Of a stretch of 64,000 nucleotides of DNA, positions 34,539-42,313 are shown piece by piece. The stretch lies in the NCBI RefSeq assembly GCF_014109725.1, contig NZ_CP058554.1:4092001-4156000 (forward strand), given 5' to 3'. Both the position numbers and the translations under genes were made by a program. A model generated the notes under the pieces. It did not search any database. It was not told the DNA's origin and worked only from the letters and a program-made list of their open reading frames with translations. This DNA is from Comamonas piscis. GTDB lineage: Bacteria; Pseudomonadota; Gammaproteobacteria; Burkholderiales; Burkholderiaceae_C. The number at the start of each line of letters is the position of its first letter. Positions within the stretch are counted from its first letter, which is position 1.

Positions 34539-34898
34539 TTAGGCAGCCAGCTTGGCCTTGACTTGGTCGACGATAGCTGCAAAAGCAGCCTTGTCGTGCA
34601 CGGCGATATCGGCCAGCATCTTGCGGTCGATCTCAATGGCAGCCTTCTTCAGGCCGTTGGCGAACTGGCTGTAGGTCAGGCCCAGTTCACGGGAAGCGGC
34701 ATTGATACGAGCGATCCACAATTGGCGGAACACGCGCTTCTTGGTACGACGGTCACGGTAGGCGTATTGGCCTGCCTTCATTACCGCTTGCTTAGCAACG
34801 CGGAAGACGTTACCACGGCGACCGCGGAAACCCTTAGCAAGGGCCAGAACTTTTTTGTGACGGGCGCGTGCCGTTACACCACGTTTGACGCGAGGCAT
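34539..34898 (-). CDS. rplT: 50S ribosomal protein L20
   Basis: A 119-aa large-subunit protein, beginning MPRVKRGVTARARHKKVL and containing RGRRGNVFRVAKQAVMKAG and LWIARINAASRELGLTYSQF. L20 is an assembly protein and in other bacteria represses its own operon by binding the mRNA. It follows rpmI by 26 bases. Confidence 0.98.
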   Translation of the reverse strand: MPRVKRGVTARARHKKVLALAKGFRGRRGNVFRVAKQAVMKAGQYAYRDRRTKKRVFRQLWIARINAASRELGLTYSQFANGLKKAAIEIDRKMLADIAVHDKAAFAAIVDQVKAKLAA

Positions 34899-34924
34899 GT
34901 GTTTTCTCCTAGTTCGTCAGTGAA

Positions 34925-35128
34925 TTACAGGCCCATGCCGGGCAACATTTGTGCGATGTGACCCATATTGGTCTCATGCACAGCGGTTGCACCACGCAGA
35001 TGGCGCTTGTTCTTGGTGCTCTTCTTGGTCAAGATGTGACGCTTGAAGGCTTGACCGCGCTTGACGGTACCACCTGGACGAACGCGAAAACGCTTCTTCG
35101 CGCTGCTTTTGGTCTTCATTTTGGGCAT
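34925..35128 (-). CDS. rpmI: 50S ribosomal protein L35
   Basis: A 67-aa basic protein, MPKMKTKSSAKKRFRVRPGG, with ILTKKSTKNKRHLRG, diagnostic of L35. An upstream in-frame extension of 24 codons is not part of the family. It is the first gene after a terminator downstream of infC and is coupled to rplT. Confidence 0.97.
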   Translation of the reverse strand: MPKMKTKSSAKKRFRVRPGGTVKRGQAFKRHILTKKSTKNKRHLRGATAVHETNMGHIAQMLPGMGL

Positions 35129-35315
35129 ATTAATGCTCCTTATGTTTGTGCTCGTGAGGCGTTCCATCACACGACGGAACTTGTTTTGGCCCCGAGCCAC
35201 TTTTGTGACAGACCTAGATTAAATCTACGCTATCAATTCGCAAGGTGTTGGCTGCTACGTCCCAAGCGCCAAGGCCGTAAGCCCCCAGGCTTGGGCAGCA
35301 GCTTCCGCTACCCTG

Positions 35316-35345
35316 CTAAAAACCGAAAGCGGCCTAAGCCGCTTG
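35316..35345 (-). terminator. Intrinsic terminator downstream of infC
   Basis: Stem AAGCGGC/GCCGCTT with a four-base loop, followed on the minus strand by TCGGTTTTT. It lies about 30 bases after the infC stop and ends the infC (or thrS-infC) transcript, implying that rpmI-rplT has its own promoter in the ~190 bases that follow or depends on read-through. Confidence 0.72.
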
Positions 35346-35373
35346 TCGGTAATCCGGTATTCTAACCGCTTCT

Positions 35374-35985
35374 TTAAGCCGTGGCTACTGGGGCGGAATT
35401 CCCCTCGCCCACAGGCTTGGTGGTCGCAGGGCCACCGGGCTTCTTGCGCGCCGGGGCGATCATCATGATCATCTGGCGGCCTTCCAGCTTGGGGAACTGC
35501 TCCACCTGGATCAGGTCGACCAGCTCGTCGCGGATGCGGTTGAGCAGATCCATACCCAGATTTTGGTGGGTAATTTCACGACCACGGAAGCGCAAGGTCA
35601 CCTTGACCTTGTCGCCTTCAGCCAGGAAGCGGCGGATATTGCGCATCTTGACGTTGTAGTCGCCATCATCGGTACCAGGACGGAATTTGACTTCCTTGAT
35701 TTCGATGACGGTTTGCTTGGCCTTGGCCTCTGCCGCCTTCTTTTGTTCCAGGTACTTGAACTTGCCGTAGTCCATCAAACGGCAGACTGGTGGCGAAGCG
35801 GTGGCAACGATTTCCACCAGGTCAACGTCCAGCTCTCCGGCCATGCGCAGCGCTTCCATCAACGGAACGATACCCATGGGTTCATTTTCAGGACCGGACA
35901 GACGCACTTCTTGCGCCTGAATCTCACGGTTCAGGCGGTGTTTGCGTTCTTCACGGTGGCGACGATCACGGAATTCAGTAGCTAT
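35374..35985 (-). CDS. infC: Translation initiation factor IF-3 (rare ATA start)
   Basis: A 203-aa IF-3. N-domain: LNREIQAQEVRLSGPENEP and PPVCRLMDYGKFKYLEQKK; C-domain: KEVKFRPGTDDGDYNVKMRN and ITHQNLGMDLLNRI. The C-terminus has a Pro/Ala/Thr-rich tail. I assign an ATA start (ATAGCTACTGAA, Met-Ala-Thr-Glu), since AGGGTGA lies six bases before it and homologues as I recall them begin MATEFRDRRHREE. The only other candidate, GTG three codons upstream, directly abuts AGG with no spacing. Rare AUU/AUC/AUA starts are the basis of infC autoregulation in other bacteria. It follows thrS, the classic order. Confidence 0.95.
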   Translation of the reverse strand: MATEFRDRRHREERKHRLNREIQAQEVRLSGPENEPMGIVPLMEALRMAGELDVDLVEIVATASPPVCRLMDYGKFKYLEQKKAAEAKAKQTVIEIKEVKFRPGTDDGDYNVKMRNIRRFLAEGDKVKVTLRFRGREITHQNLGMDLLNRIRDELVDLIQVEQFPKLEGRQMIMMIAPARKKPGGPATTKPVGEGNSAPVATA

Positions 35986-36078
35986 GGCTTTCACCCTAAT
36001 AATTTAAAAGCTACGACAGCGTAGCTGCTAATGACGCAGTCCACGCTGTCCAAAGCTTCAAGTGCCTGAGAAGGCTAT

Positions 36079-38010
36079 TTACGCTTTAGCGGCGATGTCC
36101 TTGGCAATCAGTTCGACGAATGCATCAACGGACATCACACCGAGGTCTTTACCGCCCCGGGCGCGCACTGCTACGGCTCCGGCTGCCTTTTCCTTGTCGC
36201 CAGCGACAAGAATATAGGGCAGCTTTTGCATCGAATGCTCCCGTATTTTATACGTAATCTTCTCGTTGCGCAGATCGGTAACCACACGCAGCCCTTGGAA
36301 CGGCAAGGCCTTACGCAGTTTGTCGGCCACTTCCTGCACGTAGGCGCCTTGCGCATCGGTGATGTTGAGCACCGCAATCTGCGTAGGCGCCAGCCAGGCG
36401 GGCAGCGCGCCGGCGTGCTGCTCGATCAGGATGCCGATGAAGCGCTCCAGCGAGCCAACGATGGCGCGGTGCAGCATGATCGGGCGGTGGCGCTCGCCAT
36501 CTTCGCCGACAAACTCGGCATCCAGGCGCTCGGGCAGGTTCGGATCGACCTGGATCGTGCCGCACTGCCATTCACGGCCCAGTGCGTCCTTCAAGGTGTA
36601 CTCGATCTTGGGGCCGTAGAACGCGCCCTCACCGGGCAGGTATTCAAACTCGCAACCCGACGCCCGCAGACCTTCGGCCAGTGCAGCTTCGGCCGCATCC
36701 CAGCTCTCATCGGAGCCGATGCGCTTTTCAGGGCGGGTCGACAGGCGGTAGAGGATGTTGTGGAAGCCAAAATCGGCATACACCTTTTGCAGCAGCGCGG
36801 TGAACGCGGTCACCTCGGCTTGGATCTGGTCGGGCATGCAGAAGATGTGGCCGTCATCTTGCGTGAAGGCGCGCACGCGCATGATGCCGTGCAGCGAACC
36901 GGTGGGCTCGTTGCGGTGGCAGGCGCCAAACTCACCAAAACGCAGTGGCAGATCGCGGTAGCTCTTGATGCCTTGCTTATAGATGAGGATGTGGCCGGGG
37001 CAGTTCATCGGCTTGAGCGCGTACTCGCGCTTTTCCGACTCGGTCGTGAACATGTTCTCACGGTACTTGTCCCAGTGGCCCGTCTTCTCCCACAAGGTCT
37101 TGTCCAAAATCTGGGGACCCTTGACCTCTTGGTAGCCGTTGTCGCGGTAGACCTGGCGCATGTACTGCTCCACCTCTTGCCAGATGCTCCAGCCCTTGGG
37201 GTGCCAGAACACGGTGCCGGGTGAATGCTCGTCGATGTGGAACAGGTCCAGCTCACGGCCCAGCTTGCGGTGGTCGCGCTTCTCGGCCTCTTCCAGCATG
37301 GTCAGGTACTGCTGCAGCTCGTCCTTGCTGGTCCAGGCCGTGCCATAGATGCGTTGCAGCATCTCGTTATTGTGGTCACCGCGCCAGTAAGCGCCCGCCA
37401 CCTTCATCAGCTTGAAGTGCTTGAGCTTGCCGGTGCTGGGCACGTGGGGGCCACGGCACAGGTCTTCAAACGCGCCTTCGCGGTAGAGGCTCACATCTTC
37501 ATTGCTGGGGATGGAGGCAATGATCTCGGCCTTGTAGTTCTCGCCCAGGCCTTTGAAGTAAGCCACGGCTTCGTCACGCGGCAGCACGCGGCGCACGATG
37601 GTCTCGTCCTTGCTGGCCAGCTCGGTCATGCGCTTCTCAATCGCCACCAGGTCCTCTGGCGTGAAGGGGCGCTTGTAGGCAAAGTCGTAGTAGAAGCCGT
37701 TTTCAATCACCGGGCCAATCGTCACCTGGGCTTCAGGGAACAGCTCCTTGACGGCATAGGCCAGCAAGTGGGCGGTGGAGTGGCGGATCACCTCCAGGCC
37801 ATCGGCGTCCTTGGCCGTCACGATCGCCAGCGGCATATCGCGGTCGATGACAAAGCTGGTGTCCACCACCTTGGCGTTGTCACCCAAACCGACCTTGCCA
37901 GCCAGCGCGGCCTTGGCCAGGCCGGCGCCAATCGATGCAGCGACCTCCGCCACCGACACGGGGCCGGGATAGTCGCGCTTGGAGCCATCGGGGAGCGTAA
38001 TTTGAACCAT
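36079..38010 (-). CDS. thrS: Threonine-tRNA ligase
   Basis: A 643-aa class II synthetase. TGS domain (MVQITLPDGSKRDYPGPVSV), editing domain with HSTAHLLAYAVKEL and a YYDFAY segment, the catalytic core with MNCPGHILIYKQ and RNEPTGSLHGIMRVRAFTQDD, motif 3 LHRAIVGSLERFIGIL, then the anticodon domain. AGGA stands seven bases before the chosen ATG; an upstream in-frame extension runs through the leader and is rejected. Expression is probably set by the Thr-leader attenuator just upstream. Confidence 0.97.
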   Translation of the reverse strand: MVQITLPDGSKRDYPGPVSVAEVAASIGAGLAKAALAGKVGLGDNAKVVDTSFVIDRDMPLAIVTAKDADGLEVIRHSTAHLLAYAVKELFPEAQVTIGPVIENGFYYDFAYKRPFTPEDLVAIEKRMTELASKDETIVRRVLPRDEAVAYFKGLGENYKAEIIASIPSNEDVSLYREGAFEDLCRGPHVPSTGKLKHFKLMKVAGAYWRGDHNNEMLQRIYGTAWTSKDELQQYLTMLEEAEKRDHRKLGRELDLFHIDEHSPGTVFWHPKGWSIWQEVEQYMRQVYRDNGYQEVKGPQILDKTLWEKTGHWDKYRENMFTTESEKREYALKPMNCPGHILIYKQGIKSYRDLPLRFGEFGACHRNEPTGSLHGIMRVRAFTQDDGHIFCMPDQIQAEVTAFTALLQKVYADFGFHNILYRLSTRPEKRIGSDESWDAAEAALAEGLRASGCEFEYLPGEGAFYGPKIEYTLKDALGREWQCGTIQVDPNLPERLDAEFVGEDGERHRPIMLHRAIVGSLERFIGILIEQHAGALPAWLAPTQIAVLNITDAQGAYVQEVADKLRKALPFQGLRVVTDLRNEKITYKIREHSMQKLPYILVAGDKEKAAGAVAVRARGGKDLGVMSVDAFVELIAKDIAAKA

Positions 38011-38055
38011 GAGAAATCCTAAATATTCGTGAGCAAAGACCCAGCCGCGCCGCCC

Positions 38056-38089
38056 AAAAAGCAAAAAGCGCGGAGCTTGTCCGCGCTTT
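38056..38089 (-). terminator. Attenuator terminator in the thrS leader
   Basis: On the minus strand AAAGCGCGG/CCGCGCTTT forms a nine-base stem with a seven-base loop, followed by TTTTT. It sits about 45 bases before the thrS start codon, so transcripts reaching thrS must read through it. Its 5' arm (GCGCGGAC) can instead pair with GTTCGCGC in the segment just after the leader peptide. Confidence 0.85.
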
Positions 38090-38117
38090 GGTGTGAGGAG
38101 ACGAAATCGTCGTACAG

Positions 38118-38171
38118 GCGCGAACCACCGGCCTTATTGGCCAGTCAAACCCCAAGTGGTTGTAGTTCGCG
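38118..38171 (-). promoter_or_regulatory. thrS attenuator: mutually exclusive RNA stems
   Basis: Segment 1 (CGCGAAC plus CCAC, within the leader codons, 38156-38171) complements segment 2 (GTGGTTCGCG, 38119-38128). Part of segment 2 (GTTCGCGC) also complements segment 3, the terminator 5' arm (GCGCGGAC, 38079-38086), with one G-U pair. A ribosome stalled on the Thr codons would cover segment 1, free segment 2 to pair with segment 3, and prevent the terminator, raising thrS when charged tRNA-Thr is scarce. Pairings were worked out by hand. Confidence 0.75.
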
Positions 38172-38178
38172 GTGTCAT
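38134..38178 (-). CDS. thrS leader peptide (Thr-rich, 14 aa)
   Basis: A short frame encodes MTPRTTTTWGLTGQ and stops at TAA: six of 14 residues are Thr, four of them consecutive, using ACA, ACT and ACC codons. GAAAGG lies upstream of the ATG at slightly long spacing. Its position ahead of a terminator and thrS is the anatomy of a ribosome-mediated attenuation leader. It has no likely function as a product; its translation is the sensor. Confidence 0.8.
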   Translation of the reverse strand: MTPRTTTTWGLTGQ

Positions 38179-38330
38179 AACCGATGTTGCCTTTCTCGCT
38201 CTTAACAGTGGATGCAATCTAAAACGACTGTCATTTTCCCACATTCTGATGCAATCTGCTGGCCTTCCGGCAATCCAGGCGCCGGGAGGCTTGCCATAAT
38301 CAAAACGATAGCAGACCATGACGATTAGAT

Positions 38331-39083
38331 ATGCCCTATCGCTACGCCCGATCTGTTGGAATGTCCGCCTGCCTGGCTGCGCTATTGCTGCAAGGGGGCT
38401 GCACCAGCACCCCGCCCACCCGTGGCAAAGTCCCCGAACGCGACATGCAGGCGCAGGAATGGGGCCAATCCGACGTGAACCGCATGGCCACCTTGAGCAT
38501 GCGCGCCAACCTGCAGAGCCTGTATGCGCTGATGGACAAACTCTACCGCCGCAACCCCCAGGAATGGCGCAAAGGCGGCTTTGACAACCGCGAGGCAGCG
38601 ATGAAAGCGGTGCGCGAAGCGGTAGAAAACCAACAACCCTGGCCTGAACTGTTGGATCAACGCGACATTGCCGGCATGAGCATGGCGCTGGCGCCCGAGT
38701 TTGCCGGTGACCGGGTCGCCGCCTTCACCTGGGCCACCGCCGATATGCTGGTCACCGCCTATGGCGGCCGCACCACCTTCTATTTGATCCATGGGCTCGA
38801 TGCCCAGGCTGTCTACAACGCATCGCGCAATCTGGAGATTGCCAATTGGATGCTCACCCACCGCAAGCTGGCCAACGGCCAGGCCATGCTGCTGAGCAAC
38901 GAGCTGAACACCAACGAGCGCAACCTGAGCTTTGAGCGCGAATTTGGCAAGATGATTGCCCGCAATGACCTGATGGCCGATGTTGTGTCTGAGAAATACC
39001 GCCGCGCAGTGATTGGCTATGTGCAAGGCATTGCCGGCGGCAGCTTGCTACAGTTTTTGCCAGTGCAAGCGGTGGCGCATTGA
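38331..39083 (+). CDS. Putative lipoprotein of unknown function
   Basis: A 250-aa protein with a type II signal: hydrophobic LAALLLQGGC with the lipidated Cys at about residue 24, then STPPTRGKVPERD. The mature part is mostly helical (MRANLQSLYALMDKLYRRNP; FNREAAMKAVREAV-like) with a hydrophobic stretch FTWATADMLVTAYGGRTTF and VQGIAGGSLLQFLP at the end. I recognise no named domain. It is a single gene, divergent from the thrS leader and well separated from the Lrp gene downstream. Confidence 0.8.
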   Translation: MPYRYARSVGMSACLAALLLQGGCTSTPPTRGKVPERDMQAQEWGQSDVNRMATLSMRANLQSLYALMDKLYRRNPQEWRKGGFDNREAAMKAVREAVENQQPWPELLDQRDIAGMSMALAPEFAGDRVAAFTWATADMLVTAYGGRTTFYLIHGLDAQAVYNASRNLEIANWMLTHRKLANGQAMLLSNELNTNERNLSFEREFGKMIARNDLMADVVSEKYRRAVIGYVQGIAGGSLLQFLPVQAVAH

Positions 39084-39147
39084 GCGCTGCAGGCCCTGAC
39101 CTTTAGAGCCGGTAACACGACCCAGCAAACCGCAGGTTTGCGGTTGA

Positions 39148-39172
39148 GACTAGGCGTCCCCGACTAGGCGTC
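39148..39172. repeat. Short direct repeat after the lipoprotein gene
   Basis: GACTAGGCGTC occurs twice, separated by three bases, in the 171-base convergent gap. A small hairpin AACCGCA/TTGCGGTT precedes it. Possibly a transcript end; there is no clear T-tract. Confidence 0.5.
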
Positions 39173-39254
39173 AAGCCGCAGGCGGTACAGGCGTACGACA
39201 AGGCTTGGTGCGGCCGGCCAGGCAACGACGTATCAAGGGTTGTGTTGGCGGTTC

Positions 39255-39740
39255 TTAACGCAGAGGCAATGTCTGGGGCAGCGGCAGATGCAAGCTGCGC
39301 TTGAGCGTCGCCAGCGCAATCGACGTGTTGAAGCGCTGCACATTCTGGTCGCCATCAAATAAGCGCTGGGTGATGGCCTGGTACTCCTGCATGTCGCGGG
39401 CGGTCACCACCAGCAGGTAGTCGGTCTGGCCGGTCACCGCATAGCACTGCTGCACCGCAGTTTCGGCCGCCACCCGGGCACGGAACCCCTGGGTCAGCGC
39501 ATCCAACTCATTGACCAGTTGCACCTCGATAAAAATCGTCAGCGGCCGGCCCACCGCCTCGGGGCTTAGCTGCGCCGTATTGGCTGCAATCACACCGCTC
39601 TCTTGCAGGCGGCGGATGCGGCGCTGCACGGCAGCCGGCGACAGGTTCACCTGCTCGGCCACCTCGCGCTGGGGACGCAGGTTGTCGCGCTGCAAGATGG
39701 CCAGAATGGCCAGGTCAAAGGCATCAAGTTCAGTGTTCAT
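39255..39740 (-). CDS. Lrp/AsnC-family transcriptional regulator
   Basis: A 161-aa regulator: N-terminal helix-turn-helix (LDAFDLAILAILQRDNLRPQ; VAEQVNLSPAAVQRRIRRLQ) and C-terminal RAM effector domain (QQCYAVTGQTDYLLVVTARD). It is transcribed away from the RhtA-like exporter with a 101-base shared promoter region, so it probably controls that exporter in response to an amino acid. Confidence 0.92.
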   Translation of the reverse strand: MNTELDAFDLAILAILQRDNLRPQREVAEQVNLSPAAVQRRIRRLQESGVIAANTAQLSPEAVGRPLTIFIEVQLVNELDALTQGFRARVAAETAVQQCYAVTGQTDYLLVVTARDMQEYQAITQRLFDGDQNVQRFNTSIALATLKRSLHLPLPQTLPLR

Positions 39741-39841
39741 CGCAAGGGCCTGAAGGAGAAGCGTGCAGCAAGAGCGAAACTTGCATTTGGCAGTGATTTT
39801 TCGCGCAATTTACTTGGTGCATCTGCAATATTATCTCGCCC

Positions 39842-40753
39842 ATGCAAGATTCTCTCTGGCAGCGGCTGCTGCCCTCTTTGGCCGTACTAGGCTCCGTCAG
39901 TGCGCTGTGCCTGGGCACCAGCTTTGCCAAACACCTGTTCCCCGTTGTTGGCGCCCAGGGCACCACGGCCTTGCGCGTGGGCTTTTCGGCGCTGTTGCTG
40001 CTGCTCATCTGGCGCCCTTGGCGCTTTAGGCCCACCAAGGCCAATCTGGGGCAGATTGCGGTATTTGGCGTGGTGCTGGGGCTCATGAACCTGCTGTTCT
40101 ACATGGCGATCAAGCGCCTGCCGTTTGGCGTGACAGTGGCGATTGAGTTCGTCGGCCCGCTGTCGGTGGCGGTCTGGACCTCGCGCCGGCTGCTCGATCT
40201 GGTGTGGCTGGGCCTGGCGGCCTTGGGGCTGTTCTTGCTGCTGGTGCTGCCGATGTTTGGCGTGCAGACCAACACCCTCGACCCGGTGGGCCTGTGCTAC
40301 GCCATCCTGGCCTCTGCCTGCTGGGCTGGCTACATTGTGCTGGGCAAGCGTGCCGGCCATATGCATGGCGGCATGGTGGTGTCGCTGGCCTTGCTGACTG
40401 CTGCCGTGGTGGTCGTGCCCTTTGGCATTGCCGAGGCGGGTGCCAAGCTGCTGCAGCCCTCCATCCTGCTCTATGGGCTGGCGGTGGCCGCCATCTCCAG
40501 CGCGCTGCCCTATACCTTGGAGATGTTTGCGCTCAAGCGCCTCAGCTCCGGCGCTTTCTCGACCATGCTGGCGACCGAGCCCGCCATTGCGGCCATTGCC
40601 GGCATGCTGGTGCTGGGCGAGCTGCTCACCGCCACGCAGTGGTCTGCGATTGGGCTGATCATGTTTGCAGCCATGGGCAGCGCGCTGACGGCCAAACCCT
40701 CCGCTCCGCCGCAGCCAGCGGCCGCCAAGGCAGAGGAACCAGCCGTCGCCTGA
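39842..40753 (+). CDS. rhtA: RhtA-like amino-acid exporter (EamA/DMT family)
   Basis: A 303-aa inner-membrane protein with ten hydrophobic segments in two EamA repeats: ALRVGFSALLLLLIWRPWRF, KRLPFGVTVAIEFVGPLSVA and, in the second half, LPYTLEMFALKRLSSGAFS and LEPAIAA-like ATEPAIAAIAGMLVLGE. This layout matches RhtA, the threonine/homoserine exporter; the C-terminal tail is Pro/Ala-rich. It is divergent from an Lrp-type gene, its likely regulator. Exact substrate is inferred from family only. Confidence 0.85.
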   Translation: MQDSLWQRLLPSLAVLGSVSALCLGTSFAKHLFPVVGAQGTTALRVGFSALLLLLIWRPWRFRPTKANLGQIAVFGVVLGLMNLLFYMAIKRLPFGVTVAIEFVGPLSVAVWTSRRLLDLVWLGLAALGLFLLLVLPMFGVQTNTLDPVGLCYAILASACWAGYIVLGKRAGHMHGGMVVSLALLTAAVVVVPFGIAEAGAKLLQPSILLYGLAVAAISSALPYTLEMFALKRLSSGAFSTMLATEPAIAAIAGMLVLGELLTATQWSAIGLIMFAAMGSALTAKPSAPPQPAAAKAEEPAVA

Positions 40754-40770
40754 GCCTGTGCCCAGCCGAT

Positions 40771-40812
40771 AAAAAAGCGCCTGCCGTCTACTACACGGCA
40801 AGCGCTTTTTTT
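40771..40812. terminator. Bidirectional terminator between rhtA and murA
   Basis: AAAAAAGCGC...GCGCTTTTTTT with an extended GCCGT/ACGGC inner stem; A-run on one side and T-run on the other let it serve both convergent genes. Confidence 0.88.
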
Positions 40813-40831
40813 GTGGGTAGCAGGCGGCGGC

Positions 40832-42133
40832 TTAGTTCTCGCCCGCCCACTCCACCTTGGCGCCCAGGCTCTGCAGGTTCTCTACAAAACGGGGGTGGGC
40901 GCGCTTGATGGGTGCGGCATTGCGGATCTCGGAGCGGCCTTCGATGCTGGCGGCCACCATGAACAAGGCAATGGCCACGCGGATGATGTAGGGGCTCTCG
41001 ACCACGGCGGGGGTCAGCGGGTTGCCGCCCAGGGTGACGATGCGGTGCGGATCGGACGAGAACACATGGGCGCCGAACTTGGACAGCTCACCGGTCCAAC
41101 CCAAAGCGCCGTCATAAACCTTGTTCCAGAACATCGCATTGCCCTCGGCGCGCACGCCCAGCGCGATAAAGATCGGCAGCAGATCGACCGGGAAGTAAGG
41201 CCAAGGCGCCGCCTCGACCTTGGTCAGCACATTGCGGGTGAAAGGCGTTTCGACCTTCAGCGGGCCCTTGCGGATGGCACGCGACCAGCCGTCTTTGTGC
41301 TCTATCTGCACGCCAAACTTGGCAAAAGTGCGGTCAATCAGCGGGAAGTTGTCGGGGGTACGGTTGCGCACCTGCACATCGCCACCGGTAATGGCACCCA
41401 GCGCCAGGAAGGTGGTGATCTCGTGGAAGTCTTCCTCGAAGTGGAACTCACCGCCGCCGAGGTTGCCAACGCCATGCACCGTCAGGCGCGAGGTGCCAAT
41501 GCCCTCGATCTTGGCGCCCAGCATGGCCATGAAACGGCAGAACTCCTGCACATGCGGCTCGCAGGCGGCATTGGTCAGCACCGAGCTGCCCTGGCCGGTG
41601 GCGGCGCACAGCACAAAGTTCTCGGTGGTGGTAACAGAGGCATAGTCCAGCCAGTGCTGGGTGGCCTGCAGCGGGCCATCACAGCGCACGATCAGCGAGC
41701 CCTCGCCATGCTCAACCCGGCCACCAAAGCGGCGGAACACTTCGATGTGCGGATCAATTTCGCGCACGCCCAGGGTGCAGCCCTTGACGTTGTCCTCCAG
41801 TCGCGCCACGCCAAAGCGGGCCAGCAGCGGCGGCACCAGCATGATGGACGAGCGCATTTCCTCGGGCAGGTGGTGCTTGCAGGCATCAAAGTGCGTATCA
41901 CGGTGGTGCAGCTGGAGCACGCCGCTGGCGTAATCCATTTGCACGCTGGAGCCGAGCTTGCCGAAGATGTCCAGAATCTTGCGCACATCGGTGATGTCGG
42001 GCACGCCGTGGAGCACCAAAGGCTGGTCCGTCAACAAAGTGGCGCACAGCACGGGCAAAACTGCATTCTTGTTGGACGAAGGAATGATGCGGCCCTGCAA
42101 AGGGGTGCCGCCGTGCACGATGAGTTTGGACAT
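40832..42133 (-). CDS. murA: UDP-N-acetylglucosamine 1-carboxyvinyltransferase (divergent MurA)
   Basis: A 433-aa EPSP-synthase-fold enzyme. Active-site features of MurA are retained: Lys22-Asn23 (SSNKNAVLP), the loop Cys at about 119 (VKGCTLGVREID) that fosfomycin attacks, and an Arg near 93 (EEMRSSIML). Yet the sequence is clearly unlike standard MurA in many places (SSNKNA for SGAKNA, GVREID for GARPVD), so it may be a second paralogue or handle a variant substrate. It is flanked by terminators and so monocistronic. The first step of peptidoglycan precursor synthesis is the family reaction. Confidence 0.82.
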   Translation of the reverse strand: MSKLIVHGGTPLQGRIIPSSNKNAVLPVLCATLLTDQPLVLHGVPDITDVRKILDIFGKLGSSVQMDYASGVLQLHHRDTHFDACKHHLPEEMRSSIMLVPPLLARFGVARLEDNVKGCTLGVREIDPHIEVFRRFGGRVEHGEGSLIVRCDGPLQATQHWLDYASVTTTENFVLCAATGQGSSVLTNAACEPHVQEFCRFMAMLGAKIEGIGTSRLTVHGVGNLGGGEFHFEEDFHEITTFLALGAITGGDVQVRNRTPDNFPLIDRTFAKFGVQIEHKDGWSRAIRKGPLKVETPFTRNVLTKVEAAPWPYFPVDLLPIFIALGVRAEGNAMFWNKVYDGALGWTGELSKFGAHVFSSDPHRIVTLGGNPLTPAVVESPYIIRVAIALFMVAASIEGRSEIRNAAPIKRAHPRFVENLQSLGAKVEWAGEN

Positions 42134-42218
42134 GGATGGGGGGAGGTCGCGAATTCTGGAGTGGCCCGGGGCAGTGTGCGCTATCCGGGCTGACCCTGCA
42201 TGTTACAGCGTCAAAAAC

Positions 42219-42250
42219 AACAAAAGGCACTCGGTGAGAGTGCCTTTTGT
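42219..42250. terminator. Terminator after metQ-like gene
   Basis: Perfect stem ACAAAAGGCACTC/GAGTGCCTTTTGT with a five-base loop; the T-rich arm ends the metQ-like transcript on the minus strand before murA. Confidence 0.88.
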
Positions 42251-42313
42251 AAATACCCGTCAACAAAATACGCGGGATGCTGCTAGGCCCTGCCCGGGCA
42301 GCTTGCTAGCCGA

